A stretch of 64,000 nucleotides of DNA from Lachnospiraceae bacterium. GTDB taxonomy: Bacteria > Bacillota > Clostridia > Lachnospirales > Lachnospiraceae. A model generated the notes under the pieces. It was given only the letters and a program-made list of their open reading frames with translations. It was not told where the DNA came from and searched no databases. Both the position numbers and the translations under genes were made by a program. The stretch covers positions 1 to 64,000 of the forward strand of contig SVFN01000019.1 of NCBI GenBank assembly GCA_015056815.1, written 5' to 3'. The number at the start of each line of letters is the position of its first letter. Position 1 is the stretch's first letter. Shown one piece after another: positions 54,246 to 63,956 of the stretch.

Positions 54246-55109
54246 TTATTTGCTGCACCATCTACCGCTTGCGCCGCAAGGCAACACCAGACCGTTTGAG
54301 GAAACGGGTAATCCGATCTCCTCTGCCTCCACATGTCCCTGAAACCGCGATGCGATAGCGGAATGGATCATATAAGAAAGAACAGCCGGCTGCAAACCGG
54401 TGGTGTAGGAGTTGATCAAAAAGAAAATGGAATCCTCCGAAAGTAACTGCGCGGTCAGCCGGATAAAAGGATAAATGGACTCTTCCATTTTCCAGATCTC
54501 GCCCTTGGGGCCTCTTCCGTAAGAGGGAGGATCCATGATGATCCCGTCATAATGATTCCCGCGTCTTATCTCGCGCTCTACGAATTTTACACAGTCATCG
54601 ACCAGCCATCGGATCGGGGCATCTTTTAAACCGCTGGCGACGGCGTTTTCCTTTGCCCAGTTTACCATCCCCTTGGAAGCGTCCACATGTGTGACTGCAG
54701 CACCTGCTTTGGCGGCGGAGATGGTGGCACCTCCCGTGTAGGCGAACAGATTCAGTATTTTTACCGGGCGTCCGGCTGACTGAATCTTTTGGGCACACCA
54801 GTCCCAGTTCACAGCCTGCTCCGGGAACAATCCGGTGTGCTTGAAACTGAACGGTTTCAGATGAAACGTCAGGTCGCGGTAATGAATGCTCCATTCTTCC
54901 GGGAGATCAAAAAACTCCCACTCACCGCCGCCTTTACTGCTGCGGTGATAATGCCCGTTCCTATTTTCCCAGCCCTTGTGTTTTTTGGGGGTGTCCCAGA
55001 TCACCTGCGGATCCGGGCGCACCAAAAGATAATCGCCCCATCTTTCCAGCTTTTCTCCGCCGGATGTGTCTATCACTTCATAATCTTTCCAGTTATCTGC
55101 GATCCACAT
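54246..55109 (-). CDS. Class I SAM-dependent methyltransferase (RlmI/RlmK-like)
   Basis: About 287 residues. The SAM site is ILNLFAYTGGATISAAKAGA with the acidic VTHVDASKGMVNWA strand end, and the catalytic-region motif is MDPPSYGRGPKGEIW. Order and motifs match the 23S rRNA methyltransferases of the RlmI/RlmK class (PF10672-type). The N-terminal PUA domain of RlmI is absent, so the target base is not certain. An in-frame ATG lies 21 nt upstream, but the start at 55109 is preferred because CAGGAGAATTTCT is well placed before it. It is convergent with the coat genes and divergent from the symporter gene. Confidence 0.85.
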   Translation of the reverse strand: MWIADNWKDYEVIDTSGGEKLERWGDYLLVRPDPQVIWDTPKKHKGWENRNGHYHRSSKGGGEWEFFDLPEEWSIHYRDLTFHLKPFSFKHTGLFPEQAVNWDWCAQKIQSAGRPVKILNLFAYTGGATISAAKAGAAVTHVDASKGMVNWAKENAVASGLKDAPIRWLVDDCVKFVEREIRRGNHYDGIIMDPPSYGRGPKGEIWKMEESIYPFIRLTAQLLSEDSIFFLINSYTTGLQPAVLSYMIHSAIASRFQGHVEAEEIGLPVSSNGLVLPCGASGRWCSK

Positions 55110-55231
55110 AGAAATTCTCCTGTACCTCATTTTTTATTGTTTCAGTAATAATCATGAATAATGACATTCGATGATAAAAGAATACAAATAGTATAGCATG
55201 AATCCGCAAAGAACGCCAAAAATTTTTTGGC

Positions 55232-55260
55232 TTGCGAAAACTTTAACACTGTGTTAAAGT
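55232..55260 (+). promoter_or_regulatory. Palindromic operator at a probable promoter
   Basis: CTTTAACAC-T-GTGTTAAAG (55241-55259) is a perfect 9-1-9 palindrome. TTGCGA (55232-55237) and TAAAGT (55255-55260) with 17-bp spacing form a weak promoter that the palindrome overlaps, so a dimeric repressor could control the symporter gene at 55315. Confidence 0.5.
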
Positions 55261-55314
55261 AAAGGGCGAAAGTGTTAATAATCGTGATACTACCCATATT
55301 AAAGGAGGGAAACC

Positions 55315-56856
55315 ATGACTGCAACAAACATTTGTATCCTGATCTCCATAATCGCGTATCTGATACTGGTGCTGGGCATCGGTGTCGCCTTTATGAAGAA
55401 GAATGAAACGGCCGATGATTTTTATCTGGGAGGAAGAAAGCTTGGACCGTTTGTGACTGCCATGAGTGCAGAGGCTTCCGATATGAGCAGCTATCTTCTG
55501 ATGGGGCTGCCGGGGCTTGCATATGCCACGGGACTGGCCGATGTGACCTGGACAGCGATCGGACTTGCGGCAGGGACCTATTTAAACTGGCTGCTGGTAG
55601 CCAAGAAACTGAGACGCTACAGTGTGGAGGCCGGGAATGCTGTGACGGTACCGGCATTTTTTGTAAACCGTTATCGTGACCGGAAGAAGATTACCGGCAT
55701 CATAGCAGCGCTTGTGATCATTATTTTCTTTGTTCCTTATACGGCATCCGGATTTGCGGCCTGCGGGAAATTATTTTCGACTTTGTTTGGAGTGGATTAT
55801 TTTACGGCGATGATCATCAGCGCCGTAGTGATCGTAACATATACAACGATGGGAGGATTTCTGGCGGCCAGTACTTCGGACTTTATTCAGAGTATTGTTA
55901 TGACCTTTGCCATAATCATCGTGGTCGGGTATGGTACGATCAAGGCCGGAGGTCCGGAAAGCGTGATCGATAATGCACAGTCTTTGGCGGGATATTTTAC
56001 GATGAGCGCAACGCATGTGGCGGAAACGAATGAAGCGGCACCTTATGGATTTTTGACGATCATATCCACACTTGCATGGGGGCTGGGTTATTTTGGTATG
56101 CCGCATATTTTACTGCGGTTTATGGCTTCGAAAGATTCCAAGCAGCTGACGCTCTCCAGAAGGATTGCCAGCGTCTGGGTGGTGATATCCATGGGAGTGG
56201 CGATTGCGATCGGTATTGTCGGCAATGCCATGACAAAAAAAGGAGTAATCCCTGCTGTGGAGGATCCGGAAAAGATCCTTATTTATATAGCACAGCTCAT
56301 TGCATCCCACGGTGTGGCGGCAGCACTTGTGGCAGGAGTGATCCTGGCGGGAATTCTGGCTGCGACAATGTCTACAGCGGATTCCCAGCTTCTGGCTGCT
56401 TCCTCAAGTGCCTCGCAGGATATCCTGAAAAATGTTTTCTGGAAAGATATGTCCGATACGGCGGGGATCGTCGTGGCGCGTGTGACGGTTCTTGTGATTT
56501 CCCTGATCGGTGTGTTTATTGCTAAAAATCCGGACAGTTCCGTGTTCTCCATCGTATCCTTTGCATGGGCAGGATTTGGCGCGGCGTTCGGACCGGCAAT
56601 GTTATTCTCGCTCTTTTGGAAAAGAACCAATCTTCCCGGGATCGTTGCCGGAATGGTAAGCGGCGGCGTGATGATATTTATATGGAAGTTTCTTGTTCGT
56701 CCTGTTGGTGGTATATGGAATATTTATGAACTGCTCCCGGCATTTATCGTATCCGCGTTGTGCATCCTGGTCGTAAGTCTTCTGACCGGGGAACCGGACC
56801 GGGAGATCGTGGAAGAGTTTGAACGCGTCAAAGTGATGACGGACGGCTTGTCTTAA
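55315..56856 (+). CDS. putP: Sodium/proline symporter (SSS family)
   Basis: 513 residues with about thirteen membrane helices, of the sodium:solute symporter family. PutP-type landmarks are DDFYLGGRKLGPFVTAMSAEASDMSSYLLMGLPG (residues about 36-69), WLLVAKKLR, an early helix with TTMGGFLAASTSDFIQ (about 180-195) and ATMSTADSQLLAASSS (about 350-365), which contain the Na+ and substrate contacts. Its substrate is most likely proline, though other members carry different solutes. ATG 55315 follows AAAGGAGGGAAACC. It is a single gene; control by the upstream palindrome is inferred. Confidence 0.9.
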   Translation: MTATNICILISIIAYLILVLGIGVAFMKKNETADDFYLGGRKLGPFVTAMSAEASDMSSYLLMGLPGLAYATGLADVTWTAIGLAAGTYLNWLLVAKKLRRYSVEAGNAVTVPAFFVNRYRDRKKITGIIAALVIIIFFVPYTASGFAACGKLFSTLFGVDYFTAMIISAVVIVTYTTMGGFLAASTSDFIQSIVMTFAIIIVVGYGTIKAGGPESVIDNAQSLAGYFTMSATHVAETNEAAPYGFLTIISTLAWGLGYFGMPHILLRFMASKDSKQLTLSRRIASVWVVISMGVAIAIGIVGNAMTKKGVIPAVEDPEKILIYIAQLIASHGVAAALVAGVILAGILAATMSTADSQLLAASSSASQDILKNVFWKDMSDTAGIVVARVTVLVISLIGVFIAKNPDSSVFSIVSFAWAGFGAAFGPAMLFSLFWKRTNLPGIVAGMVSGGVMIFIWKFLVRPVGGIWNIYELLPAFIVSALCILVVSLLTGEPDREIVEEFERVKVMTDGLS

Positions 56857-56921
56857 ACGGCAGAAAAAGACGCAAATAATTACGGATCAAATATGTGGTG
56901 TGTTATACCGATAAGCATGAT

Positions 56922-56953
56922 GTCGGGGTTAAAACCCGATATCCGGATATCAT
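56922..56953 (-). repeat. Dispersed 32-nt repeat, copy 2
   Basis: The reverse complement matches 1634-1665 at 31 of 32 positions. Here it continues into GATATCCGGATATC, a perfect palindrome, so the copy is part of a longer inverted structure. It lies in the gap between putP and the S10 operon promoter. No gene is seen at 56857-57085. Confidence 0.6.
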
Positions 56954-57085
56954 AAGCATACTGCATATTTGATAACCGTTGGCTGATGAAAAGCAGAATC
57001 TATCAAAAATGGAAACAAGTAAATAGTTACAACAATTCCGGACATTTCCAAAAATCTTTGTGAAATATTTTCTTGCAGATTTCTC

Positions 57086-57114
57086 TTGCAAAATCCCGAC
57101 ACCTTCTGTATAAT
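57086..57114 (+). promoter_or_regulatory. Promoter of the S10 ribosomal operon
   Basis: TTGCAA (57086-57091) and TATAAT (57109-57114) are 17 bp apart. Transcription should start near 57121, leaving a leader of about 220 nt. Confidence 0.75.
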
Positions 57115-57120
57115 GTTAAT

Positions 57121-57330
57121 TGCTGTGGCATGATAGCGATGAAGCGTGAGGTTGCTGTGGTAACACAGGTTTTCCGTGGAGCGAATGTCAAGTTAGGAAA
57201 CTGACGACAAGTCACTGTACCAATTAAAACGTCTGCCGGGAGGCAGAAACAACGTGTGAAAGTCAAGGACACACACGGGAGAGTGTACAGTCACCGCTTG
57301 TCGTACTTACAAACAAAAGTGCGAAAAGGA
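57121..57330 (+). ncRNA. Structured leader of the S10 ribosomal operon
   Basis: Long-range pairing ACGACAAG (57204-57211) with CTTGTCGT (57297-57304), then ACTGTAC (57214-57220) with GTACAGT (57285-57291), closes a multibranch. Inside are CTGCC-GGGA-GGCAG and GTGTG/CACAC hairpins. A GTCAAGTT/AACTGAC hairpin lies just 5'. This layout is typical of ribosomal-protein autoregulatory leaders, where a product of the operon binds its own mRNA. Which protein binds is not known. Confidence 0.55.
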
Positions 57331-57343
57331 GGCGACTTTTTTT

Positions 57344-57664
57344 ATGGCTAATCAGCAGGTAATGAGAATTACATTGAAAGCCTACGATCATCAGTTGGTT
57401 GATGCATCTGCAAAAAAAATCATTGAAACAGTGAAGAAGAACGGTTCTCAGGTGAGTGGTCCTGTACCGCTTCCGACCAAGAAGGAAGTTGTTACGATCT
57501 TAAGAGCGACTCACAAGTACAAAGATTCCAGAGAACAGTTCGAGCAGAGAACGCATAAGAGACTGATCGATGTACTTGCGCCGACAGCCAAGACTGTTGA
57601 TGCATTACAGAGACTTGAGATGCCTGCAGGTGTTTACATCGGCATCAAAATGAAAAACAACTAA
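57344..57664 (+). CDS. rpsJ: Ribosomal protein S10
   Basis: A 106-residue 30S protein that also serves as NusE in antitermination. The N-terminus [20 protein letters not shown] and the loop [11 protein letters not shown] are diagnostic. Ribosome site AAAAGGAGG precedes ATG 57344. It is the first gene of the operon. A 143-nt gap to rplC is long for this operon but holds no clear terminator. Confidence 0.98.
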   Translation: MANQQVMRITLKAYDHQLVDASAKKIIETVKKNGSQVSGPVPLPTKKEVVTILRATHKYKDSREQFEQRTHKRLIDVLAPTAKTVDALQRLEMPAGVYIGIKMKNN

Positions 57665-57807
57665 GTACAAAATCACAGATTAGATCCTTATGATGAGGTT
57701 GATATAGAAGTAACTTAACCCGGTTCCACTTATATTTGCCCGGATCTAGTATGAACGGCGAGGGCGACCGATGACCCGTTCCGCTGTAGAAACAAGGAGG
57801 TAAAACA

Positions 57808-58491
57808 ATGAAGAAAGCTATTTTAGCAACAAAAGTCGGAATGACTCAAATCTTCAACGAAGACGGAACATTGATTCCTGTTACCGTACTTCAGGCAGGA
57901 CCTTGTGTTGTAACTCAGGTTAAGACCGTTGAAAATGATGGTTACAGCGCAGTTCAGGTAGGTTTTGTTGACAAGAAAGAAAAGGTCATCAGCAAAGATG
58001 CTGGTGGAAGCAAGAAGGTTGCACACAGACACGGTGTGAACAAACCTTTAAAGGGACACTTTGATAAGGCTGGCGTTTCCGCTAAGAGATATGTCAGAGA
58101 GTTCAAGTTTGAGAATGCAGAAGAGTACACACTTGCACAGGAGATCAAAGCTGATATCTTTGCAGAAGGTGACAAGATCGATGCTTCCGCTATCTCAAAG
58201 GGAAAAGGCTTCCAGGGTGCGATCAAGAGACTTGGCCAGCACAGAGGACCTATGAAGCACGGTTCCAAATTCCATCGTCACCAGGGTTCCAACGGTGCAT
58301 GTTCTTCACCGTCCAGAGTATTTAAAGGAAAAGGAATGCCCGGACATATGGGATGCAAGAAGGTTACAGTACAGAACCTTGAAGTGGTAAGAGTAGATGC
58401 TGAGAAGAACTTACTTTTAGTAAAAGGTGCTGTTCCGGGACCCAAGAAAGCTTTAGTAACCATCAAAGAGACAACGAAGGTTGAAGCTTAA
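57808..58491 (+). CDS. rplC: Ribosomal protein L3
   Basis: A 227-residue 50S protein that helps form the peptidyl-transferase region. The start [18 protein letters not shown] and the later [31 protein letters not shown] segment (the central loop that reaches the active site) are typical. ATG 57808 follows AAGGAGG. The next gene, rplD, starts 23 bp downstream. Confidence 0.98.
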   Translation: MKKAILATKVGMTQIFNEDGTLIPVTVLQAGPCVVTQVKTVENDGYSAVQVGFVDKKEKVISKDAGGSKKVAHRHGVNKPLKGHFDKAGVSAKRYVREFKFENAEEYTLAQEIKADIFAEGDKIDASAISKGKGFQGAIKRLGQHRGPMKHGSKFHRHQGSNGACSSPSRVFKGKGMPGHMGCKKVTVQNLEVVRVDAEKNLLLVKGAVPGPKKALVTIKETTKVEA

Positions 58492-58514
58492 GACAGGAAA
58501 GGAGGACCACACAG

Positions 58515-59135
58515 ATGGCAAACGTATCTGTTTATAATATGGAAGGCAACGAAGTTGGTACGATTGACTTAAACGATGCGGTATTCGGTGTTGAAGTAAA
58601 CGAACATCTGGTACACATGGCAGTTGTACAGCAGCTTGCAAACAATCGTCAGGGAACGCAGAAGGCAAAAACACGTTCTGAAGTATCCGGCGGTGGTAAG
58701 AAACCTTGGAGACAGAAAGGAACCGGTCATGCAAGACAGGGTTCGACCAGAGCTCCGCAGTGGACAGGAGGCGGTGTTGTATTCGCACCCGTACCGAGAG
58801 ATTACTCTTTCAAATTAAACAAAAAAGAAAAGAGAGCAGCTCTTAAGTCTGCACTGACAAGCAAAGTTCAGGACAACAAACTTGTTGTTGTGGATGAGCT
58901 GAAATTCGATGAGATCAAGACAAAGAATTTCAAGAACGTTATGAACAACTTAAAAGTTGAGAAGGGTCTTGTGATTCTTGCAGATAACGATGAAAACGTA
59001 GTAATGTCAGCAAGAAATCTTGCAGAGATCGATACGACTCTTACGAATCAGATCAATGTATATGACATTATGAAGGCTAAGACAGTCGTTCTGACAAAGG
59101 ACGCTGTTGCGAAGATTGAGGAGGTGTACGCATAA
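58515..59135 (+). CDS. rplD: Ribosomal protein L4
   Basis: A 206-residue 50S protein lining the exit tunnel. The tunnel loop is visible as [19 protein letters not shown] (about residues 57-75), and the C-terminal half binds 23S rRNA. L4 is the classical autoregulator of the S10 operon in E. coli, so it is a candidate ligand for the structured leader here. The stop overlaps the rplW start by one base (TAATG). Confidence 0.98.
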   Translation: MANVSVYNMEGNEVGTIDLNDAVFGVEVNEHLVHMAVVQQLANNRQGTQKAKTRSEVSGGGKKPWRQKGTGHARQGSTRAPQWTGGGVVFAPVPRDYSFKLNKKEKRAALKSALTSKVQDNKLVVVDELKFDEIKTKNFKNVMNNLKVEKGLVILADNDENVVMSARNLAEIDTTLTNQINVYDIMKAKTVVLTKDAVAKIEEVYA

Positions 59136-59434
59136 TGGCAGCAATCCAGTATTATGATGTCATCCTCAAACCGGTTGTAACGGAAAAGAGTATGGCTGGC
59201 ATGTCTGACAAGAAATACACATTTCTTGTTCATCCGGAAGCAAACAAGAGCATGATCAAAGAGGCAGTCGAGAAAATGTTCGACGGCGCAAAGGTGAAAA
59301 AAGTAAATACCATGAACTGCGAAGGCAAGAAGAAAAGACGCGGAATGGTAGTTGGTAAGACTGCAAAGACGAAGAAAGCGATCGTATGGCTGACGGAAGA
59401 CAGCAAGGATATCGAGATTTTTGCAGGACTGTAA
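59135..59434 (+). CDS. rplW: Ribosomal protein L23
   Basis: A 99-residue 50S protein at the tunnel exit, where trigger factor and SRP dock. [11 protein letters not shown] near the start, [18 protein letters not shown] and the basic [12 protein letters not shown] loop are typical. Its start codon overlaps the rplD stop, which implies coupled translation. Length is normal. Confidence 0.97.
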   Translation: MAAIQYYDVILKPVVTEKSMAGMSDKKYTFLVHPEANKSMIKEAVEKMFDGAKVKKVNTMNCEGKKKRRGMVVGKTAKTKKAIVWLTEDSKDIEIFAGL

Positions 59435-59491
59435 AAGAGTTCCAAGATGATTCAAAACTATTTGGAATGGTAAATGAAAGGAGATACAACA

Positions 59492-60334
59492 ATGGGAATT
59501 AAGACATATAACCCATATACACCCTCCAGAAGAAATATGACCGGATCCGATTTCTCAGAAATCACCAAGACGACTCCAGAGAAGTCACTTTGTACTTCCC
59601 TTAAGAAAAATGCCGGTCGTAACAATCAGGGTAAGATTACCGTAAGACATCATGGCGGCGGTAACAGAAGAAAATACAGACAGATCGATTTCAAGAGATA
59701 TAAAGACGGTATTCCGGCTACTGTGATCGGTATCGAGTACGACCCGAACAGAACAGCAAATATCGCACTGATCTGCTATGCGGACGGCGAGAAGGCTTAC
59801 ATCCTTGCTCCGGCAGGATTAAAAGATGGCATGACTGTTATGAACGGTGCAGACGCCGAAGTGAAAGTCGGCAACTGCTTACCGCTTGCAAATATCCCGG
59901 TTGGTACACAGCTTCACAACATCGAGCTTTATCCGGGTAAGGGCGGACAGCTGGTTCGTTCTGCAGGCAACAGCGCACAGCTTATGGCAAAAGAAGGAAA
60001 GTACGCAACCTTACGTCTTCCTTCCGGCGAGATGAGAATGGTTCCGATCATCTGTCGTGCAACGATCGGTGTTATCGGAAATGGCGATCACAACCTGATT
60101 AATATCGGTAAAGCAGGACGTAAACGTCACATGGGTATTCGTCCTACTGTCCGCGGTTCTGTTATGAACCCGAATGACCATCCGCACGGTGGTGGTGAAG
60201 GAAGGGCTCCGATCGGACGTCCGGGTCCTTGTACACCGTGGGGCAAACCTGCTCTTGGTCTTAAGACACGTAAGAAGAAAAAAGCTTCTAACAAGCTGAT
60301 CGTAAGACGCAGAGACGGTAGAGCAATCAAATAG
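59492..60334 (+). CDS. rplB: Ribosomal protein L2
   Basis: A 280-residue 50S protein needed for subunit joining and peptidyl transfer. [16 protein letters not shown] near residue 55 and [19 protein letters not shown] (about 220-238), with the conserved histidine, are present. ATG 59492 follows AAAGGAGATACAAC. An in-frame start 18 nt upstream is not needed. Length is normal. Confidence 0.98.
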   Translation: MGIKTYNPYTPSRRNMTGSDFSEITKTTPEKSLCTSLKKNAGRNNQGKITVRHHGGGNRRKYRQIDFKRYKDGIPATVIGIEYDPNRTANIALICYADGEKAYILAPAGLKDGMTVMNGADAEVKVGNCLPLANIPVGTQLHNIELYPGKGGQLVRSAGNSAQLMAKEGKYATLRLPSGEMRMVPIICRATIGVIGNGDHNLINIGKAGRKRHMGIRPTVRGSVMNPNDHPHGGGEGRAPIGRPGPCTPWGKPALGLKTRKKKKASNKLIVRRRDGRAIK

Positions 60335-60359
60335 GATATTGATTAAGGAGGAATAACAG

Positions 60360-60641
60360 ATGGCTAGATCATTGAAAAAAGGACCATTTGCAGATGCAAG
60401 TTTACTGAAAAAAGTGGATGCCATGAATGCATCAGGACAGAAACAGGTCATCAAGACATGGTCCCGTCGTTCCACAATTTTCCCTTCTTTTGTGGGGCAT
60501 ACAATCGCCGTACATGATGGCAGAAAACATGTACCGGTATATGTGACAGAAGACATGGTTGGACATAAGCTCGGTGAGTTTGTTGCAACCAGAACTTATA
60601 GAGGACATGGAAAAGACGAGAAGAAATCCAGAGTGAGATAA
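60360..60641 (+). CDS. rpsS: Ribosomal protein S19
   Basis: A 93-residue 30S head protein. [36 protein letters not shown] and the end [18 protein letters not shown] are diagnostic. The ribosome site is AGGAGGAATAAC before ATG 60360. Confidence 0.98.
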   Translation: MARSLKKGPFADASLLKKVDAMNASGQKQVIKTWSRRSTIFPSFVGHTIAVHDGRKHVPVYVTEDMVGHKLGEFVATRTYRGHGKDEKKSRVR

Positions 60642-60662
60642 TTTTGAAAGGAGGTTTTATCC

Positions 60663-61049
60663 ATGGCGAAAGGACATAGATCCCAAATCAAGAGAGAAAG
60701 AAATGCAAATAAGGATACAAGACCCAGCGCAAAATTATCTTACGCAAGAGTATCCGTTCAGAAAGCATGTTTCGTATTAGATGCCATCAGAGGCAAAGAT
60801 GTTACAACAGCATTAGGAATCTTAGAGTACAATCCGAGATACGCTTCAAGCCTGGTTAAGAAGTTGTTGCAGTCAGCGATCGCAAATGCTGAGAACAACA
60901 ATGGCATGAATGCAGATAACCTTTACATTGCAGAGTGTTATGCAAATAAGGGACCGACAATGAAAAGAGTGAAACCAAGAGCACAGGGCAGGGCTTACAG
61001 AATCGAAAAGAGAATGAGCCACATTACAATCGTGCTTGACGAGAGATAG
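60663..61049 (+). CDS. rplV: Ribosomal protein L22
   Basis: A 128-residue 50S protein whose hairpin reaches into the exit tunnel. [23 protein letters not shown] and the loop [26 protein letters not shown] are typical, as is the [15 protein letters not shown] end. ATG 60663 follows AAAGGAGG. rpsC begins 10 bp later. Confidence 0.98.
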   Translation: MAKGHRSQIKRERNANKDTRPSAKLSYARVSVQKACFVLDAIRGKDVTTALGILEYNPRYASSLVKKLLQSAIANAENNNGMNADNLYIAECYANKGPTMKRVKPRAQGRAYRIEKRMSHITIVLDER

Positions 61050-61059
61050 GAGGAAGAAT

Positions 61060-61716
61060 ATGGGACAGAAAGTGAATCCTCATGGACTGAGAGTCGGTAT
61101 CATCAAGGACTGGGATTCCAGATGGTACGCAGAAGATGAGTTCGCGGACTTTTTGGTAGAAGATTATAACATCAGAACTTTCTTAAAGAAGAAATTATAC
61201 AGCGCGGGCGTTGCTAAGATCGAGATCGAGAGAGCATCTGACCGTGTGAAAGTTATCATCTATACAGCAAAACCCGGTGTGGTAATCGGTAAGGGCGGCG
61301 CTGAGATCGAAGTAACCAAGAAAGAACTTTCCAAGTTGACAGACAAGAAAGTTTTGGTTGACATCAAAGAAATCAAGAGACCGGATAAGGATGCACAGCT
61401 TGTTGCAGAGAACATTGCACAGCAGCTTGAGAACCGTGTATCTTTCAGACGTGCTATGAAGTCCTGCATGGGCAGAACCATGAAGGCAGGTGCAGAAGGA
61501 ATCAAGGCTTCTGTATCAGGACGTCTCGGTGGTGCAGATATGGCACGTACAGAGTTCTACAGCGAGGGTACGATCCCGCTTCAGACACTTAGAGCAGATA
61601 TTGACTATGGTTTCGCTGAGGCAGACACAACATATGGCAAAGTTGGCGTAAAGGTTTGGGTCTACAAAGGCGAGGTACTTCCTACTAAAGGAAATCAGGA
61701 AGGGAGCGATAAATAA
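61060..61716 (+). CDS. rpsC: Ribosomal protein S3
   Basis: A 218-residue 30S protein at the mRNA entry. It starts [14 protein letters not shown]. The KH domain loop is [11 protein letters not shown] (about residue 75), and the C-terminal domain has [13 protein letters not shown] and [15 protein letters not shown]. The frame extends upstream into the rplV end, but ATG 61060 after TAGGAGGAAG is the family start. Its stop overlaps the rplP start. Confidence 0.98.
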   Translation: MGQKVNPHGLRVGIIKDWDSRWYAEDEFADFLVEDYNIRTFLKKKLYSAGVAKIEIERASDRVKVIIYTAKPGVVIGKGGAEIEVTKKELSKLTDKKVLVDIKEIKRPDKDAQLVAENIAQQLENRVSFRRAMKSCMGRTMKAGAEGIKASVSGRLGGADMARTEFYSEGTIPLQTLRADIDYGFAEADTTYGKVGVKVWVYKGEVLPTKGNQEGSDK

Positions 61717-62156
61717 TGTTAATGCCGAAAAGAGTAAAACGTCGTAAACAGTTCCGCGGAACGATGAGAGGAAAAGCATCCAGAGGAAACACAATTGCTT
61801 ACGGCGAATATGGTATCGTGGCTATGGAGCCATGCTGGATTAAGTCTAATCAGATCGAAGCAGCCCGTGTTGCTATGACTCGTCATATCAAACGTGGTGG
61901 TAAAGTTTGGATCAAGATCTTCCCGGATAAGCCGGTCACCAATAAACCGGCAGAGACACGAATGGGTTCCGGAAAAGGTGCTCTTGAGTATTGGGTAGCT
62001 GTTGTTAAGCCGGGCCGTGTTATGTTTGAGATCGCCGGCGTACAGGAGGAAGTCGCAAGAGAAGCATTACGTCTTGCATCCCACAAGCTTCCCTGCAAAT
62101 GTAAGATTGTTTCTAAAGCAGATTTGGAAGGCGGTGTATCAAATGAAAACGAATAA
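61716..62156 (+). CDS. rplP: Ribosomal protein L16
   Basis: A 146-residue 50S protein near the A-site tRNA. The start [19 protein letters not shown] and the later [19 protein letters not shown] segment are diagnostic. It overlaps the rpsC stop by one base (TAATG), and its last 14 nt overlap the rpmC start, showing tight coupling. Confidence 0.98.
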   Translation: MLMPKRVKRRKQFRGTMRGKASRGNTIAYGEYGIVAMEPCWIKSNQIEAARVAMTRHIKRGGKVWIKIFPDKPVTNKPAETRMGSGKGALEYWVAVVKPGRVMFEIAGVQEEVAREALRLASHKLPCKCKIVSKADLEGGVSNENE

Positions 62157-62352
62157 GTATGTAGAAGATTTAAAGGCAAAATCTGCTACAGAGTTAGCAG
62201 AAGAGTTAGTAGCTGCCAAGAAAGAACTTTTCAATTTGAGATTCCAAAATGCAACCAATCAGTTAGATAACACAAGCAGGATCAAGGAAGTAAGAAAGAA
62301 CATTGCCAGAATCCAGACAGTTATCACTGAAAAAGCAAGAGTTGCAGAATAA
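62143..62352 (+). CDS. rpmC: Ribosomal protein L29
   Basis: A 69-residue two-helix 50S protein. The signature is the helix [20 protein letters not shown] followed by [17 protein letters not shown] 62143 overlaps rplP by 14 nt; the longer open frame upstream is the rplP coding region in another frame. Confidence 0.96.
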   Translation: MKTNKYVEDLKAKSATELAEELVAAKKELFNLRFQNATNQLDNTSRIKEVRKNIARIQTVITEKARVAE

Positions 62353-62378
62353 TTCTCGCACAGGAAGGAGAATAGAAC

Positions 62379-62636
62379 GTGGAAGAAAGAAATTTAAGAA
62401 AAACCCGTACCGGTAAGGTAGTCAGCAATAAAATGCAGAAGACCATCGTTGTGGCAGTTCAGGATAATGTAAAGCATCCTTTGTACAACAAGATCGTTAA
62501 GAGAACTTACAAGTTGAAAGCTCACGACGAAGAGAATATCTGCAACATCGGTGATACGGTAAAAGTTATGGAGACAAGACCTCTTTCAAAAGATAAGAGA
62601 TGGAGACTTGTAGAGATCATTGAGAAGGCTAGATAA
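62379..62636 (+). CDS. rpsQ: Ribosomal protein S17
   Basis: An 85-residue 30S protein starting with GTG after [41 protein letters not shown] and [15 protein letters not shown] are diagnostic. The GTG start is clear because no ATG lies nearby in frame. Confidence 0.97.
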   Translation: MEERNLRKTRTGKVVSNKMQKTIVVAVQDNVKHPLYNKIVKRTYKLKAHDEENICNIGDTVKVMETRPLSKDKRWRLVEIIEKAR

Positions 62637-62688
62637 TGAATAAATAAAAGATAATCATGTTATCTGATTATTTGAAAGGAGAATTAGC

Positions 62689-63057
62689 ATGGTACAACAG
62701 GAGACCAGACTTAAGGTTGCTGATAATACAGGTGCAAAAGAATTACTCTGCATCCGCGTTATGGGTGGATCTACAAGAAGATATGCAAGTATCGGCGATA
62801 TCATCGTTGCTACGGTCAAAGATGCAACACCCGGTGGAGTTGTAAAAAAAGGCGATGTCGTAAAAGCCGTAGTTGTACGTACAGTAAAAGGCACTCGTCG
62901 TAAAGACGGTTCGTATATTAGATTTGATGAGAATGCTGCTGTTATTATCAAAGAGGATAAGACTCCGAGAGGAACACGTATCTTTGGACCAGTGGCAAGA
63001 GAGCTTCGTGATAAACAGTTTATGAAGATTGTTTCCTTAGCTCCCGAAGTATTATAG
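62689..63057 (+). CDS. rplN: Ribosomal protein L14
   Basis: A 122-residue 50S protein forming an intersubunit bridge. [49 protein letters not shown] and [15 protein letters not shown] are diagnostic. ATG 62689 follows AAAGGAG. Confidence 0.98.
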   Translation: MVQQETRLKVADNTGAKELLCIRVMGGSTRRYASIGDIIVATVKDATPGGVVKKGDVVKAVVVRTVKGTRRKDGSYIRFDENAAVIIKEDKTPRGTRIFGPVARELRDKQFMKIVSLAPEVL

Positions 63058-63068
63058 GAGGTGTTCCC

Positions 63069-63380
63069 ATGGCAACTTGTAAGATTAAAAAAGGCGATAG
63101 CGTAAAAGTTATTACCGGTAAAGATAAAGGAAAAGAAGGCAAAGTAATCTCAGTTGACGCTAAGAACGCAAAAGTGACCGTTGAAGGTGTTAACATGGTT
63201 ACCAAGCATACAAAACCTTCTGCTGCAAACCCGAATGGCGGCATCATCCAGAAGGAAGCTGCAATCGATATTTCTAATGTTATGTATGTTCATAAGGGAA
63301 AAACGACCAGAATCGGTTTCAAGGTAGAGAATGATAAAAAAGTACGTTTTGCGAAATCAACAGGCGACGTAATTGATTAA
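63069..63380 (+). CDS. rplX: Ribosomal protein L24
   Basis: A 103-residue 50S assembly-initiator protein with the KOW motif [19 protein letters not shown] and the typical [19 protein letters not shown] segment. It starts at ATG 63069, 12 bp after the rplN stop, behind AGGAGG. Confidence 0.97.
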   Translation: MATCKIKKGDSVKVITGKDKGKEGKVISVDAKNAKVTVEGVNMVTKHTKPSAANPNGGIIQKEAAIDISNVMYVHKGKTTRIGFKVENDKKVRFAKSTGDVID

Positions 63381-63404
63381 TTTTAAGAGAGGAGGTCTAA
63401 ATCC

Positions 63405-63944
63405 GTGAGTAGACTTAAAGATATGTATAAGAACGAAATCGTAGATGCCATGACGAAGAAGTTTGGTTATAAAAATATCATGGAAGTACCAAAACTTGAC
63501 AAAATTGTAGTCAACATGGGTGTTGGTGAAGCAAAAGAGAATGCCAAAGTTTTGGAGGCGGCTGTTGCTGACATGGAGAAGATCACAGGTCAGAAAGCAG
63601 TTATCACAAAGGCAAAGAATTCCGTTGCGAACTTCAAGATCAGAGAAGGACAGTCCATCGGATGTAAGGTTACGCTTCGTGGAGAGAAGATGTACGAGTT
63701 TTTAGACAGACTTGTAAACCTTGCACTCCCTCGTGTACGTGACTTCAGAGGTGTAAATCCTAACGCATTTGATGGCAGAGGAAATTATGCTCTTGGTATC
63801 AAAGAGCAGATCATCTTCCCGGAGATTGAGTACGATAAGATTGATAAAGTCAGAGGTATGGATGTGATTGTTGTAACAACAGCCAAGACTGATGAGGAAG
63901 CTCGTGAGTTATTAACATTATTCAACATGCCGTTCACAAAATAA
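63405..63944 (+). CDS. rplE: Ribosomal protein L5
   Basis: A 179-residue 50S protein that binds 5S rRNA and contacts the P-site t[44 protein letters not shown] and [25 protein letters not shown] are diagnostic. The start is GTG 63405 behind GAGGAGG. Confidence 0.98.
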   Translation: MSRLKDMYKNEIVDAMTKKFGYKNIMEVPKLDKIVVNMGVGEAKENAKVLEAAVADMEKITGQKAVITKAKNSVANFKIREGQSIGCKVTLRGEKMYEFLDRLVNLALPRVRDFRGVNPNAFDGRGNYALGIKEQIIFPEIEYDKIDKVRGMDVIVVTTAKTDEEARELLTLFNMPFTK

Positions 63945-63956
63945 GGAGGTAAATTC

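Noticed and set aside
53961-54299. 112-codon frame overlapping the coat gene
   Set aside because: It runs in another frame of the coat gene into non-coding DNA, with no ribosome site.
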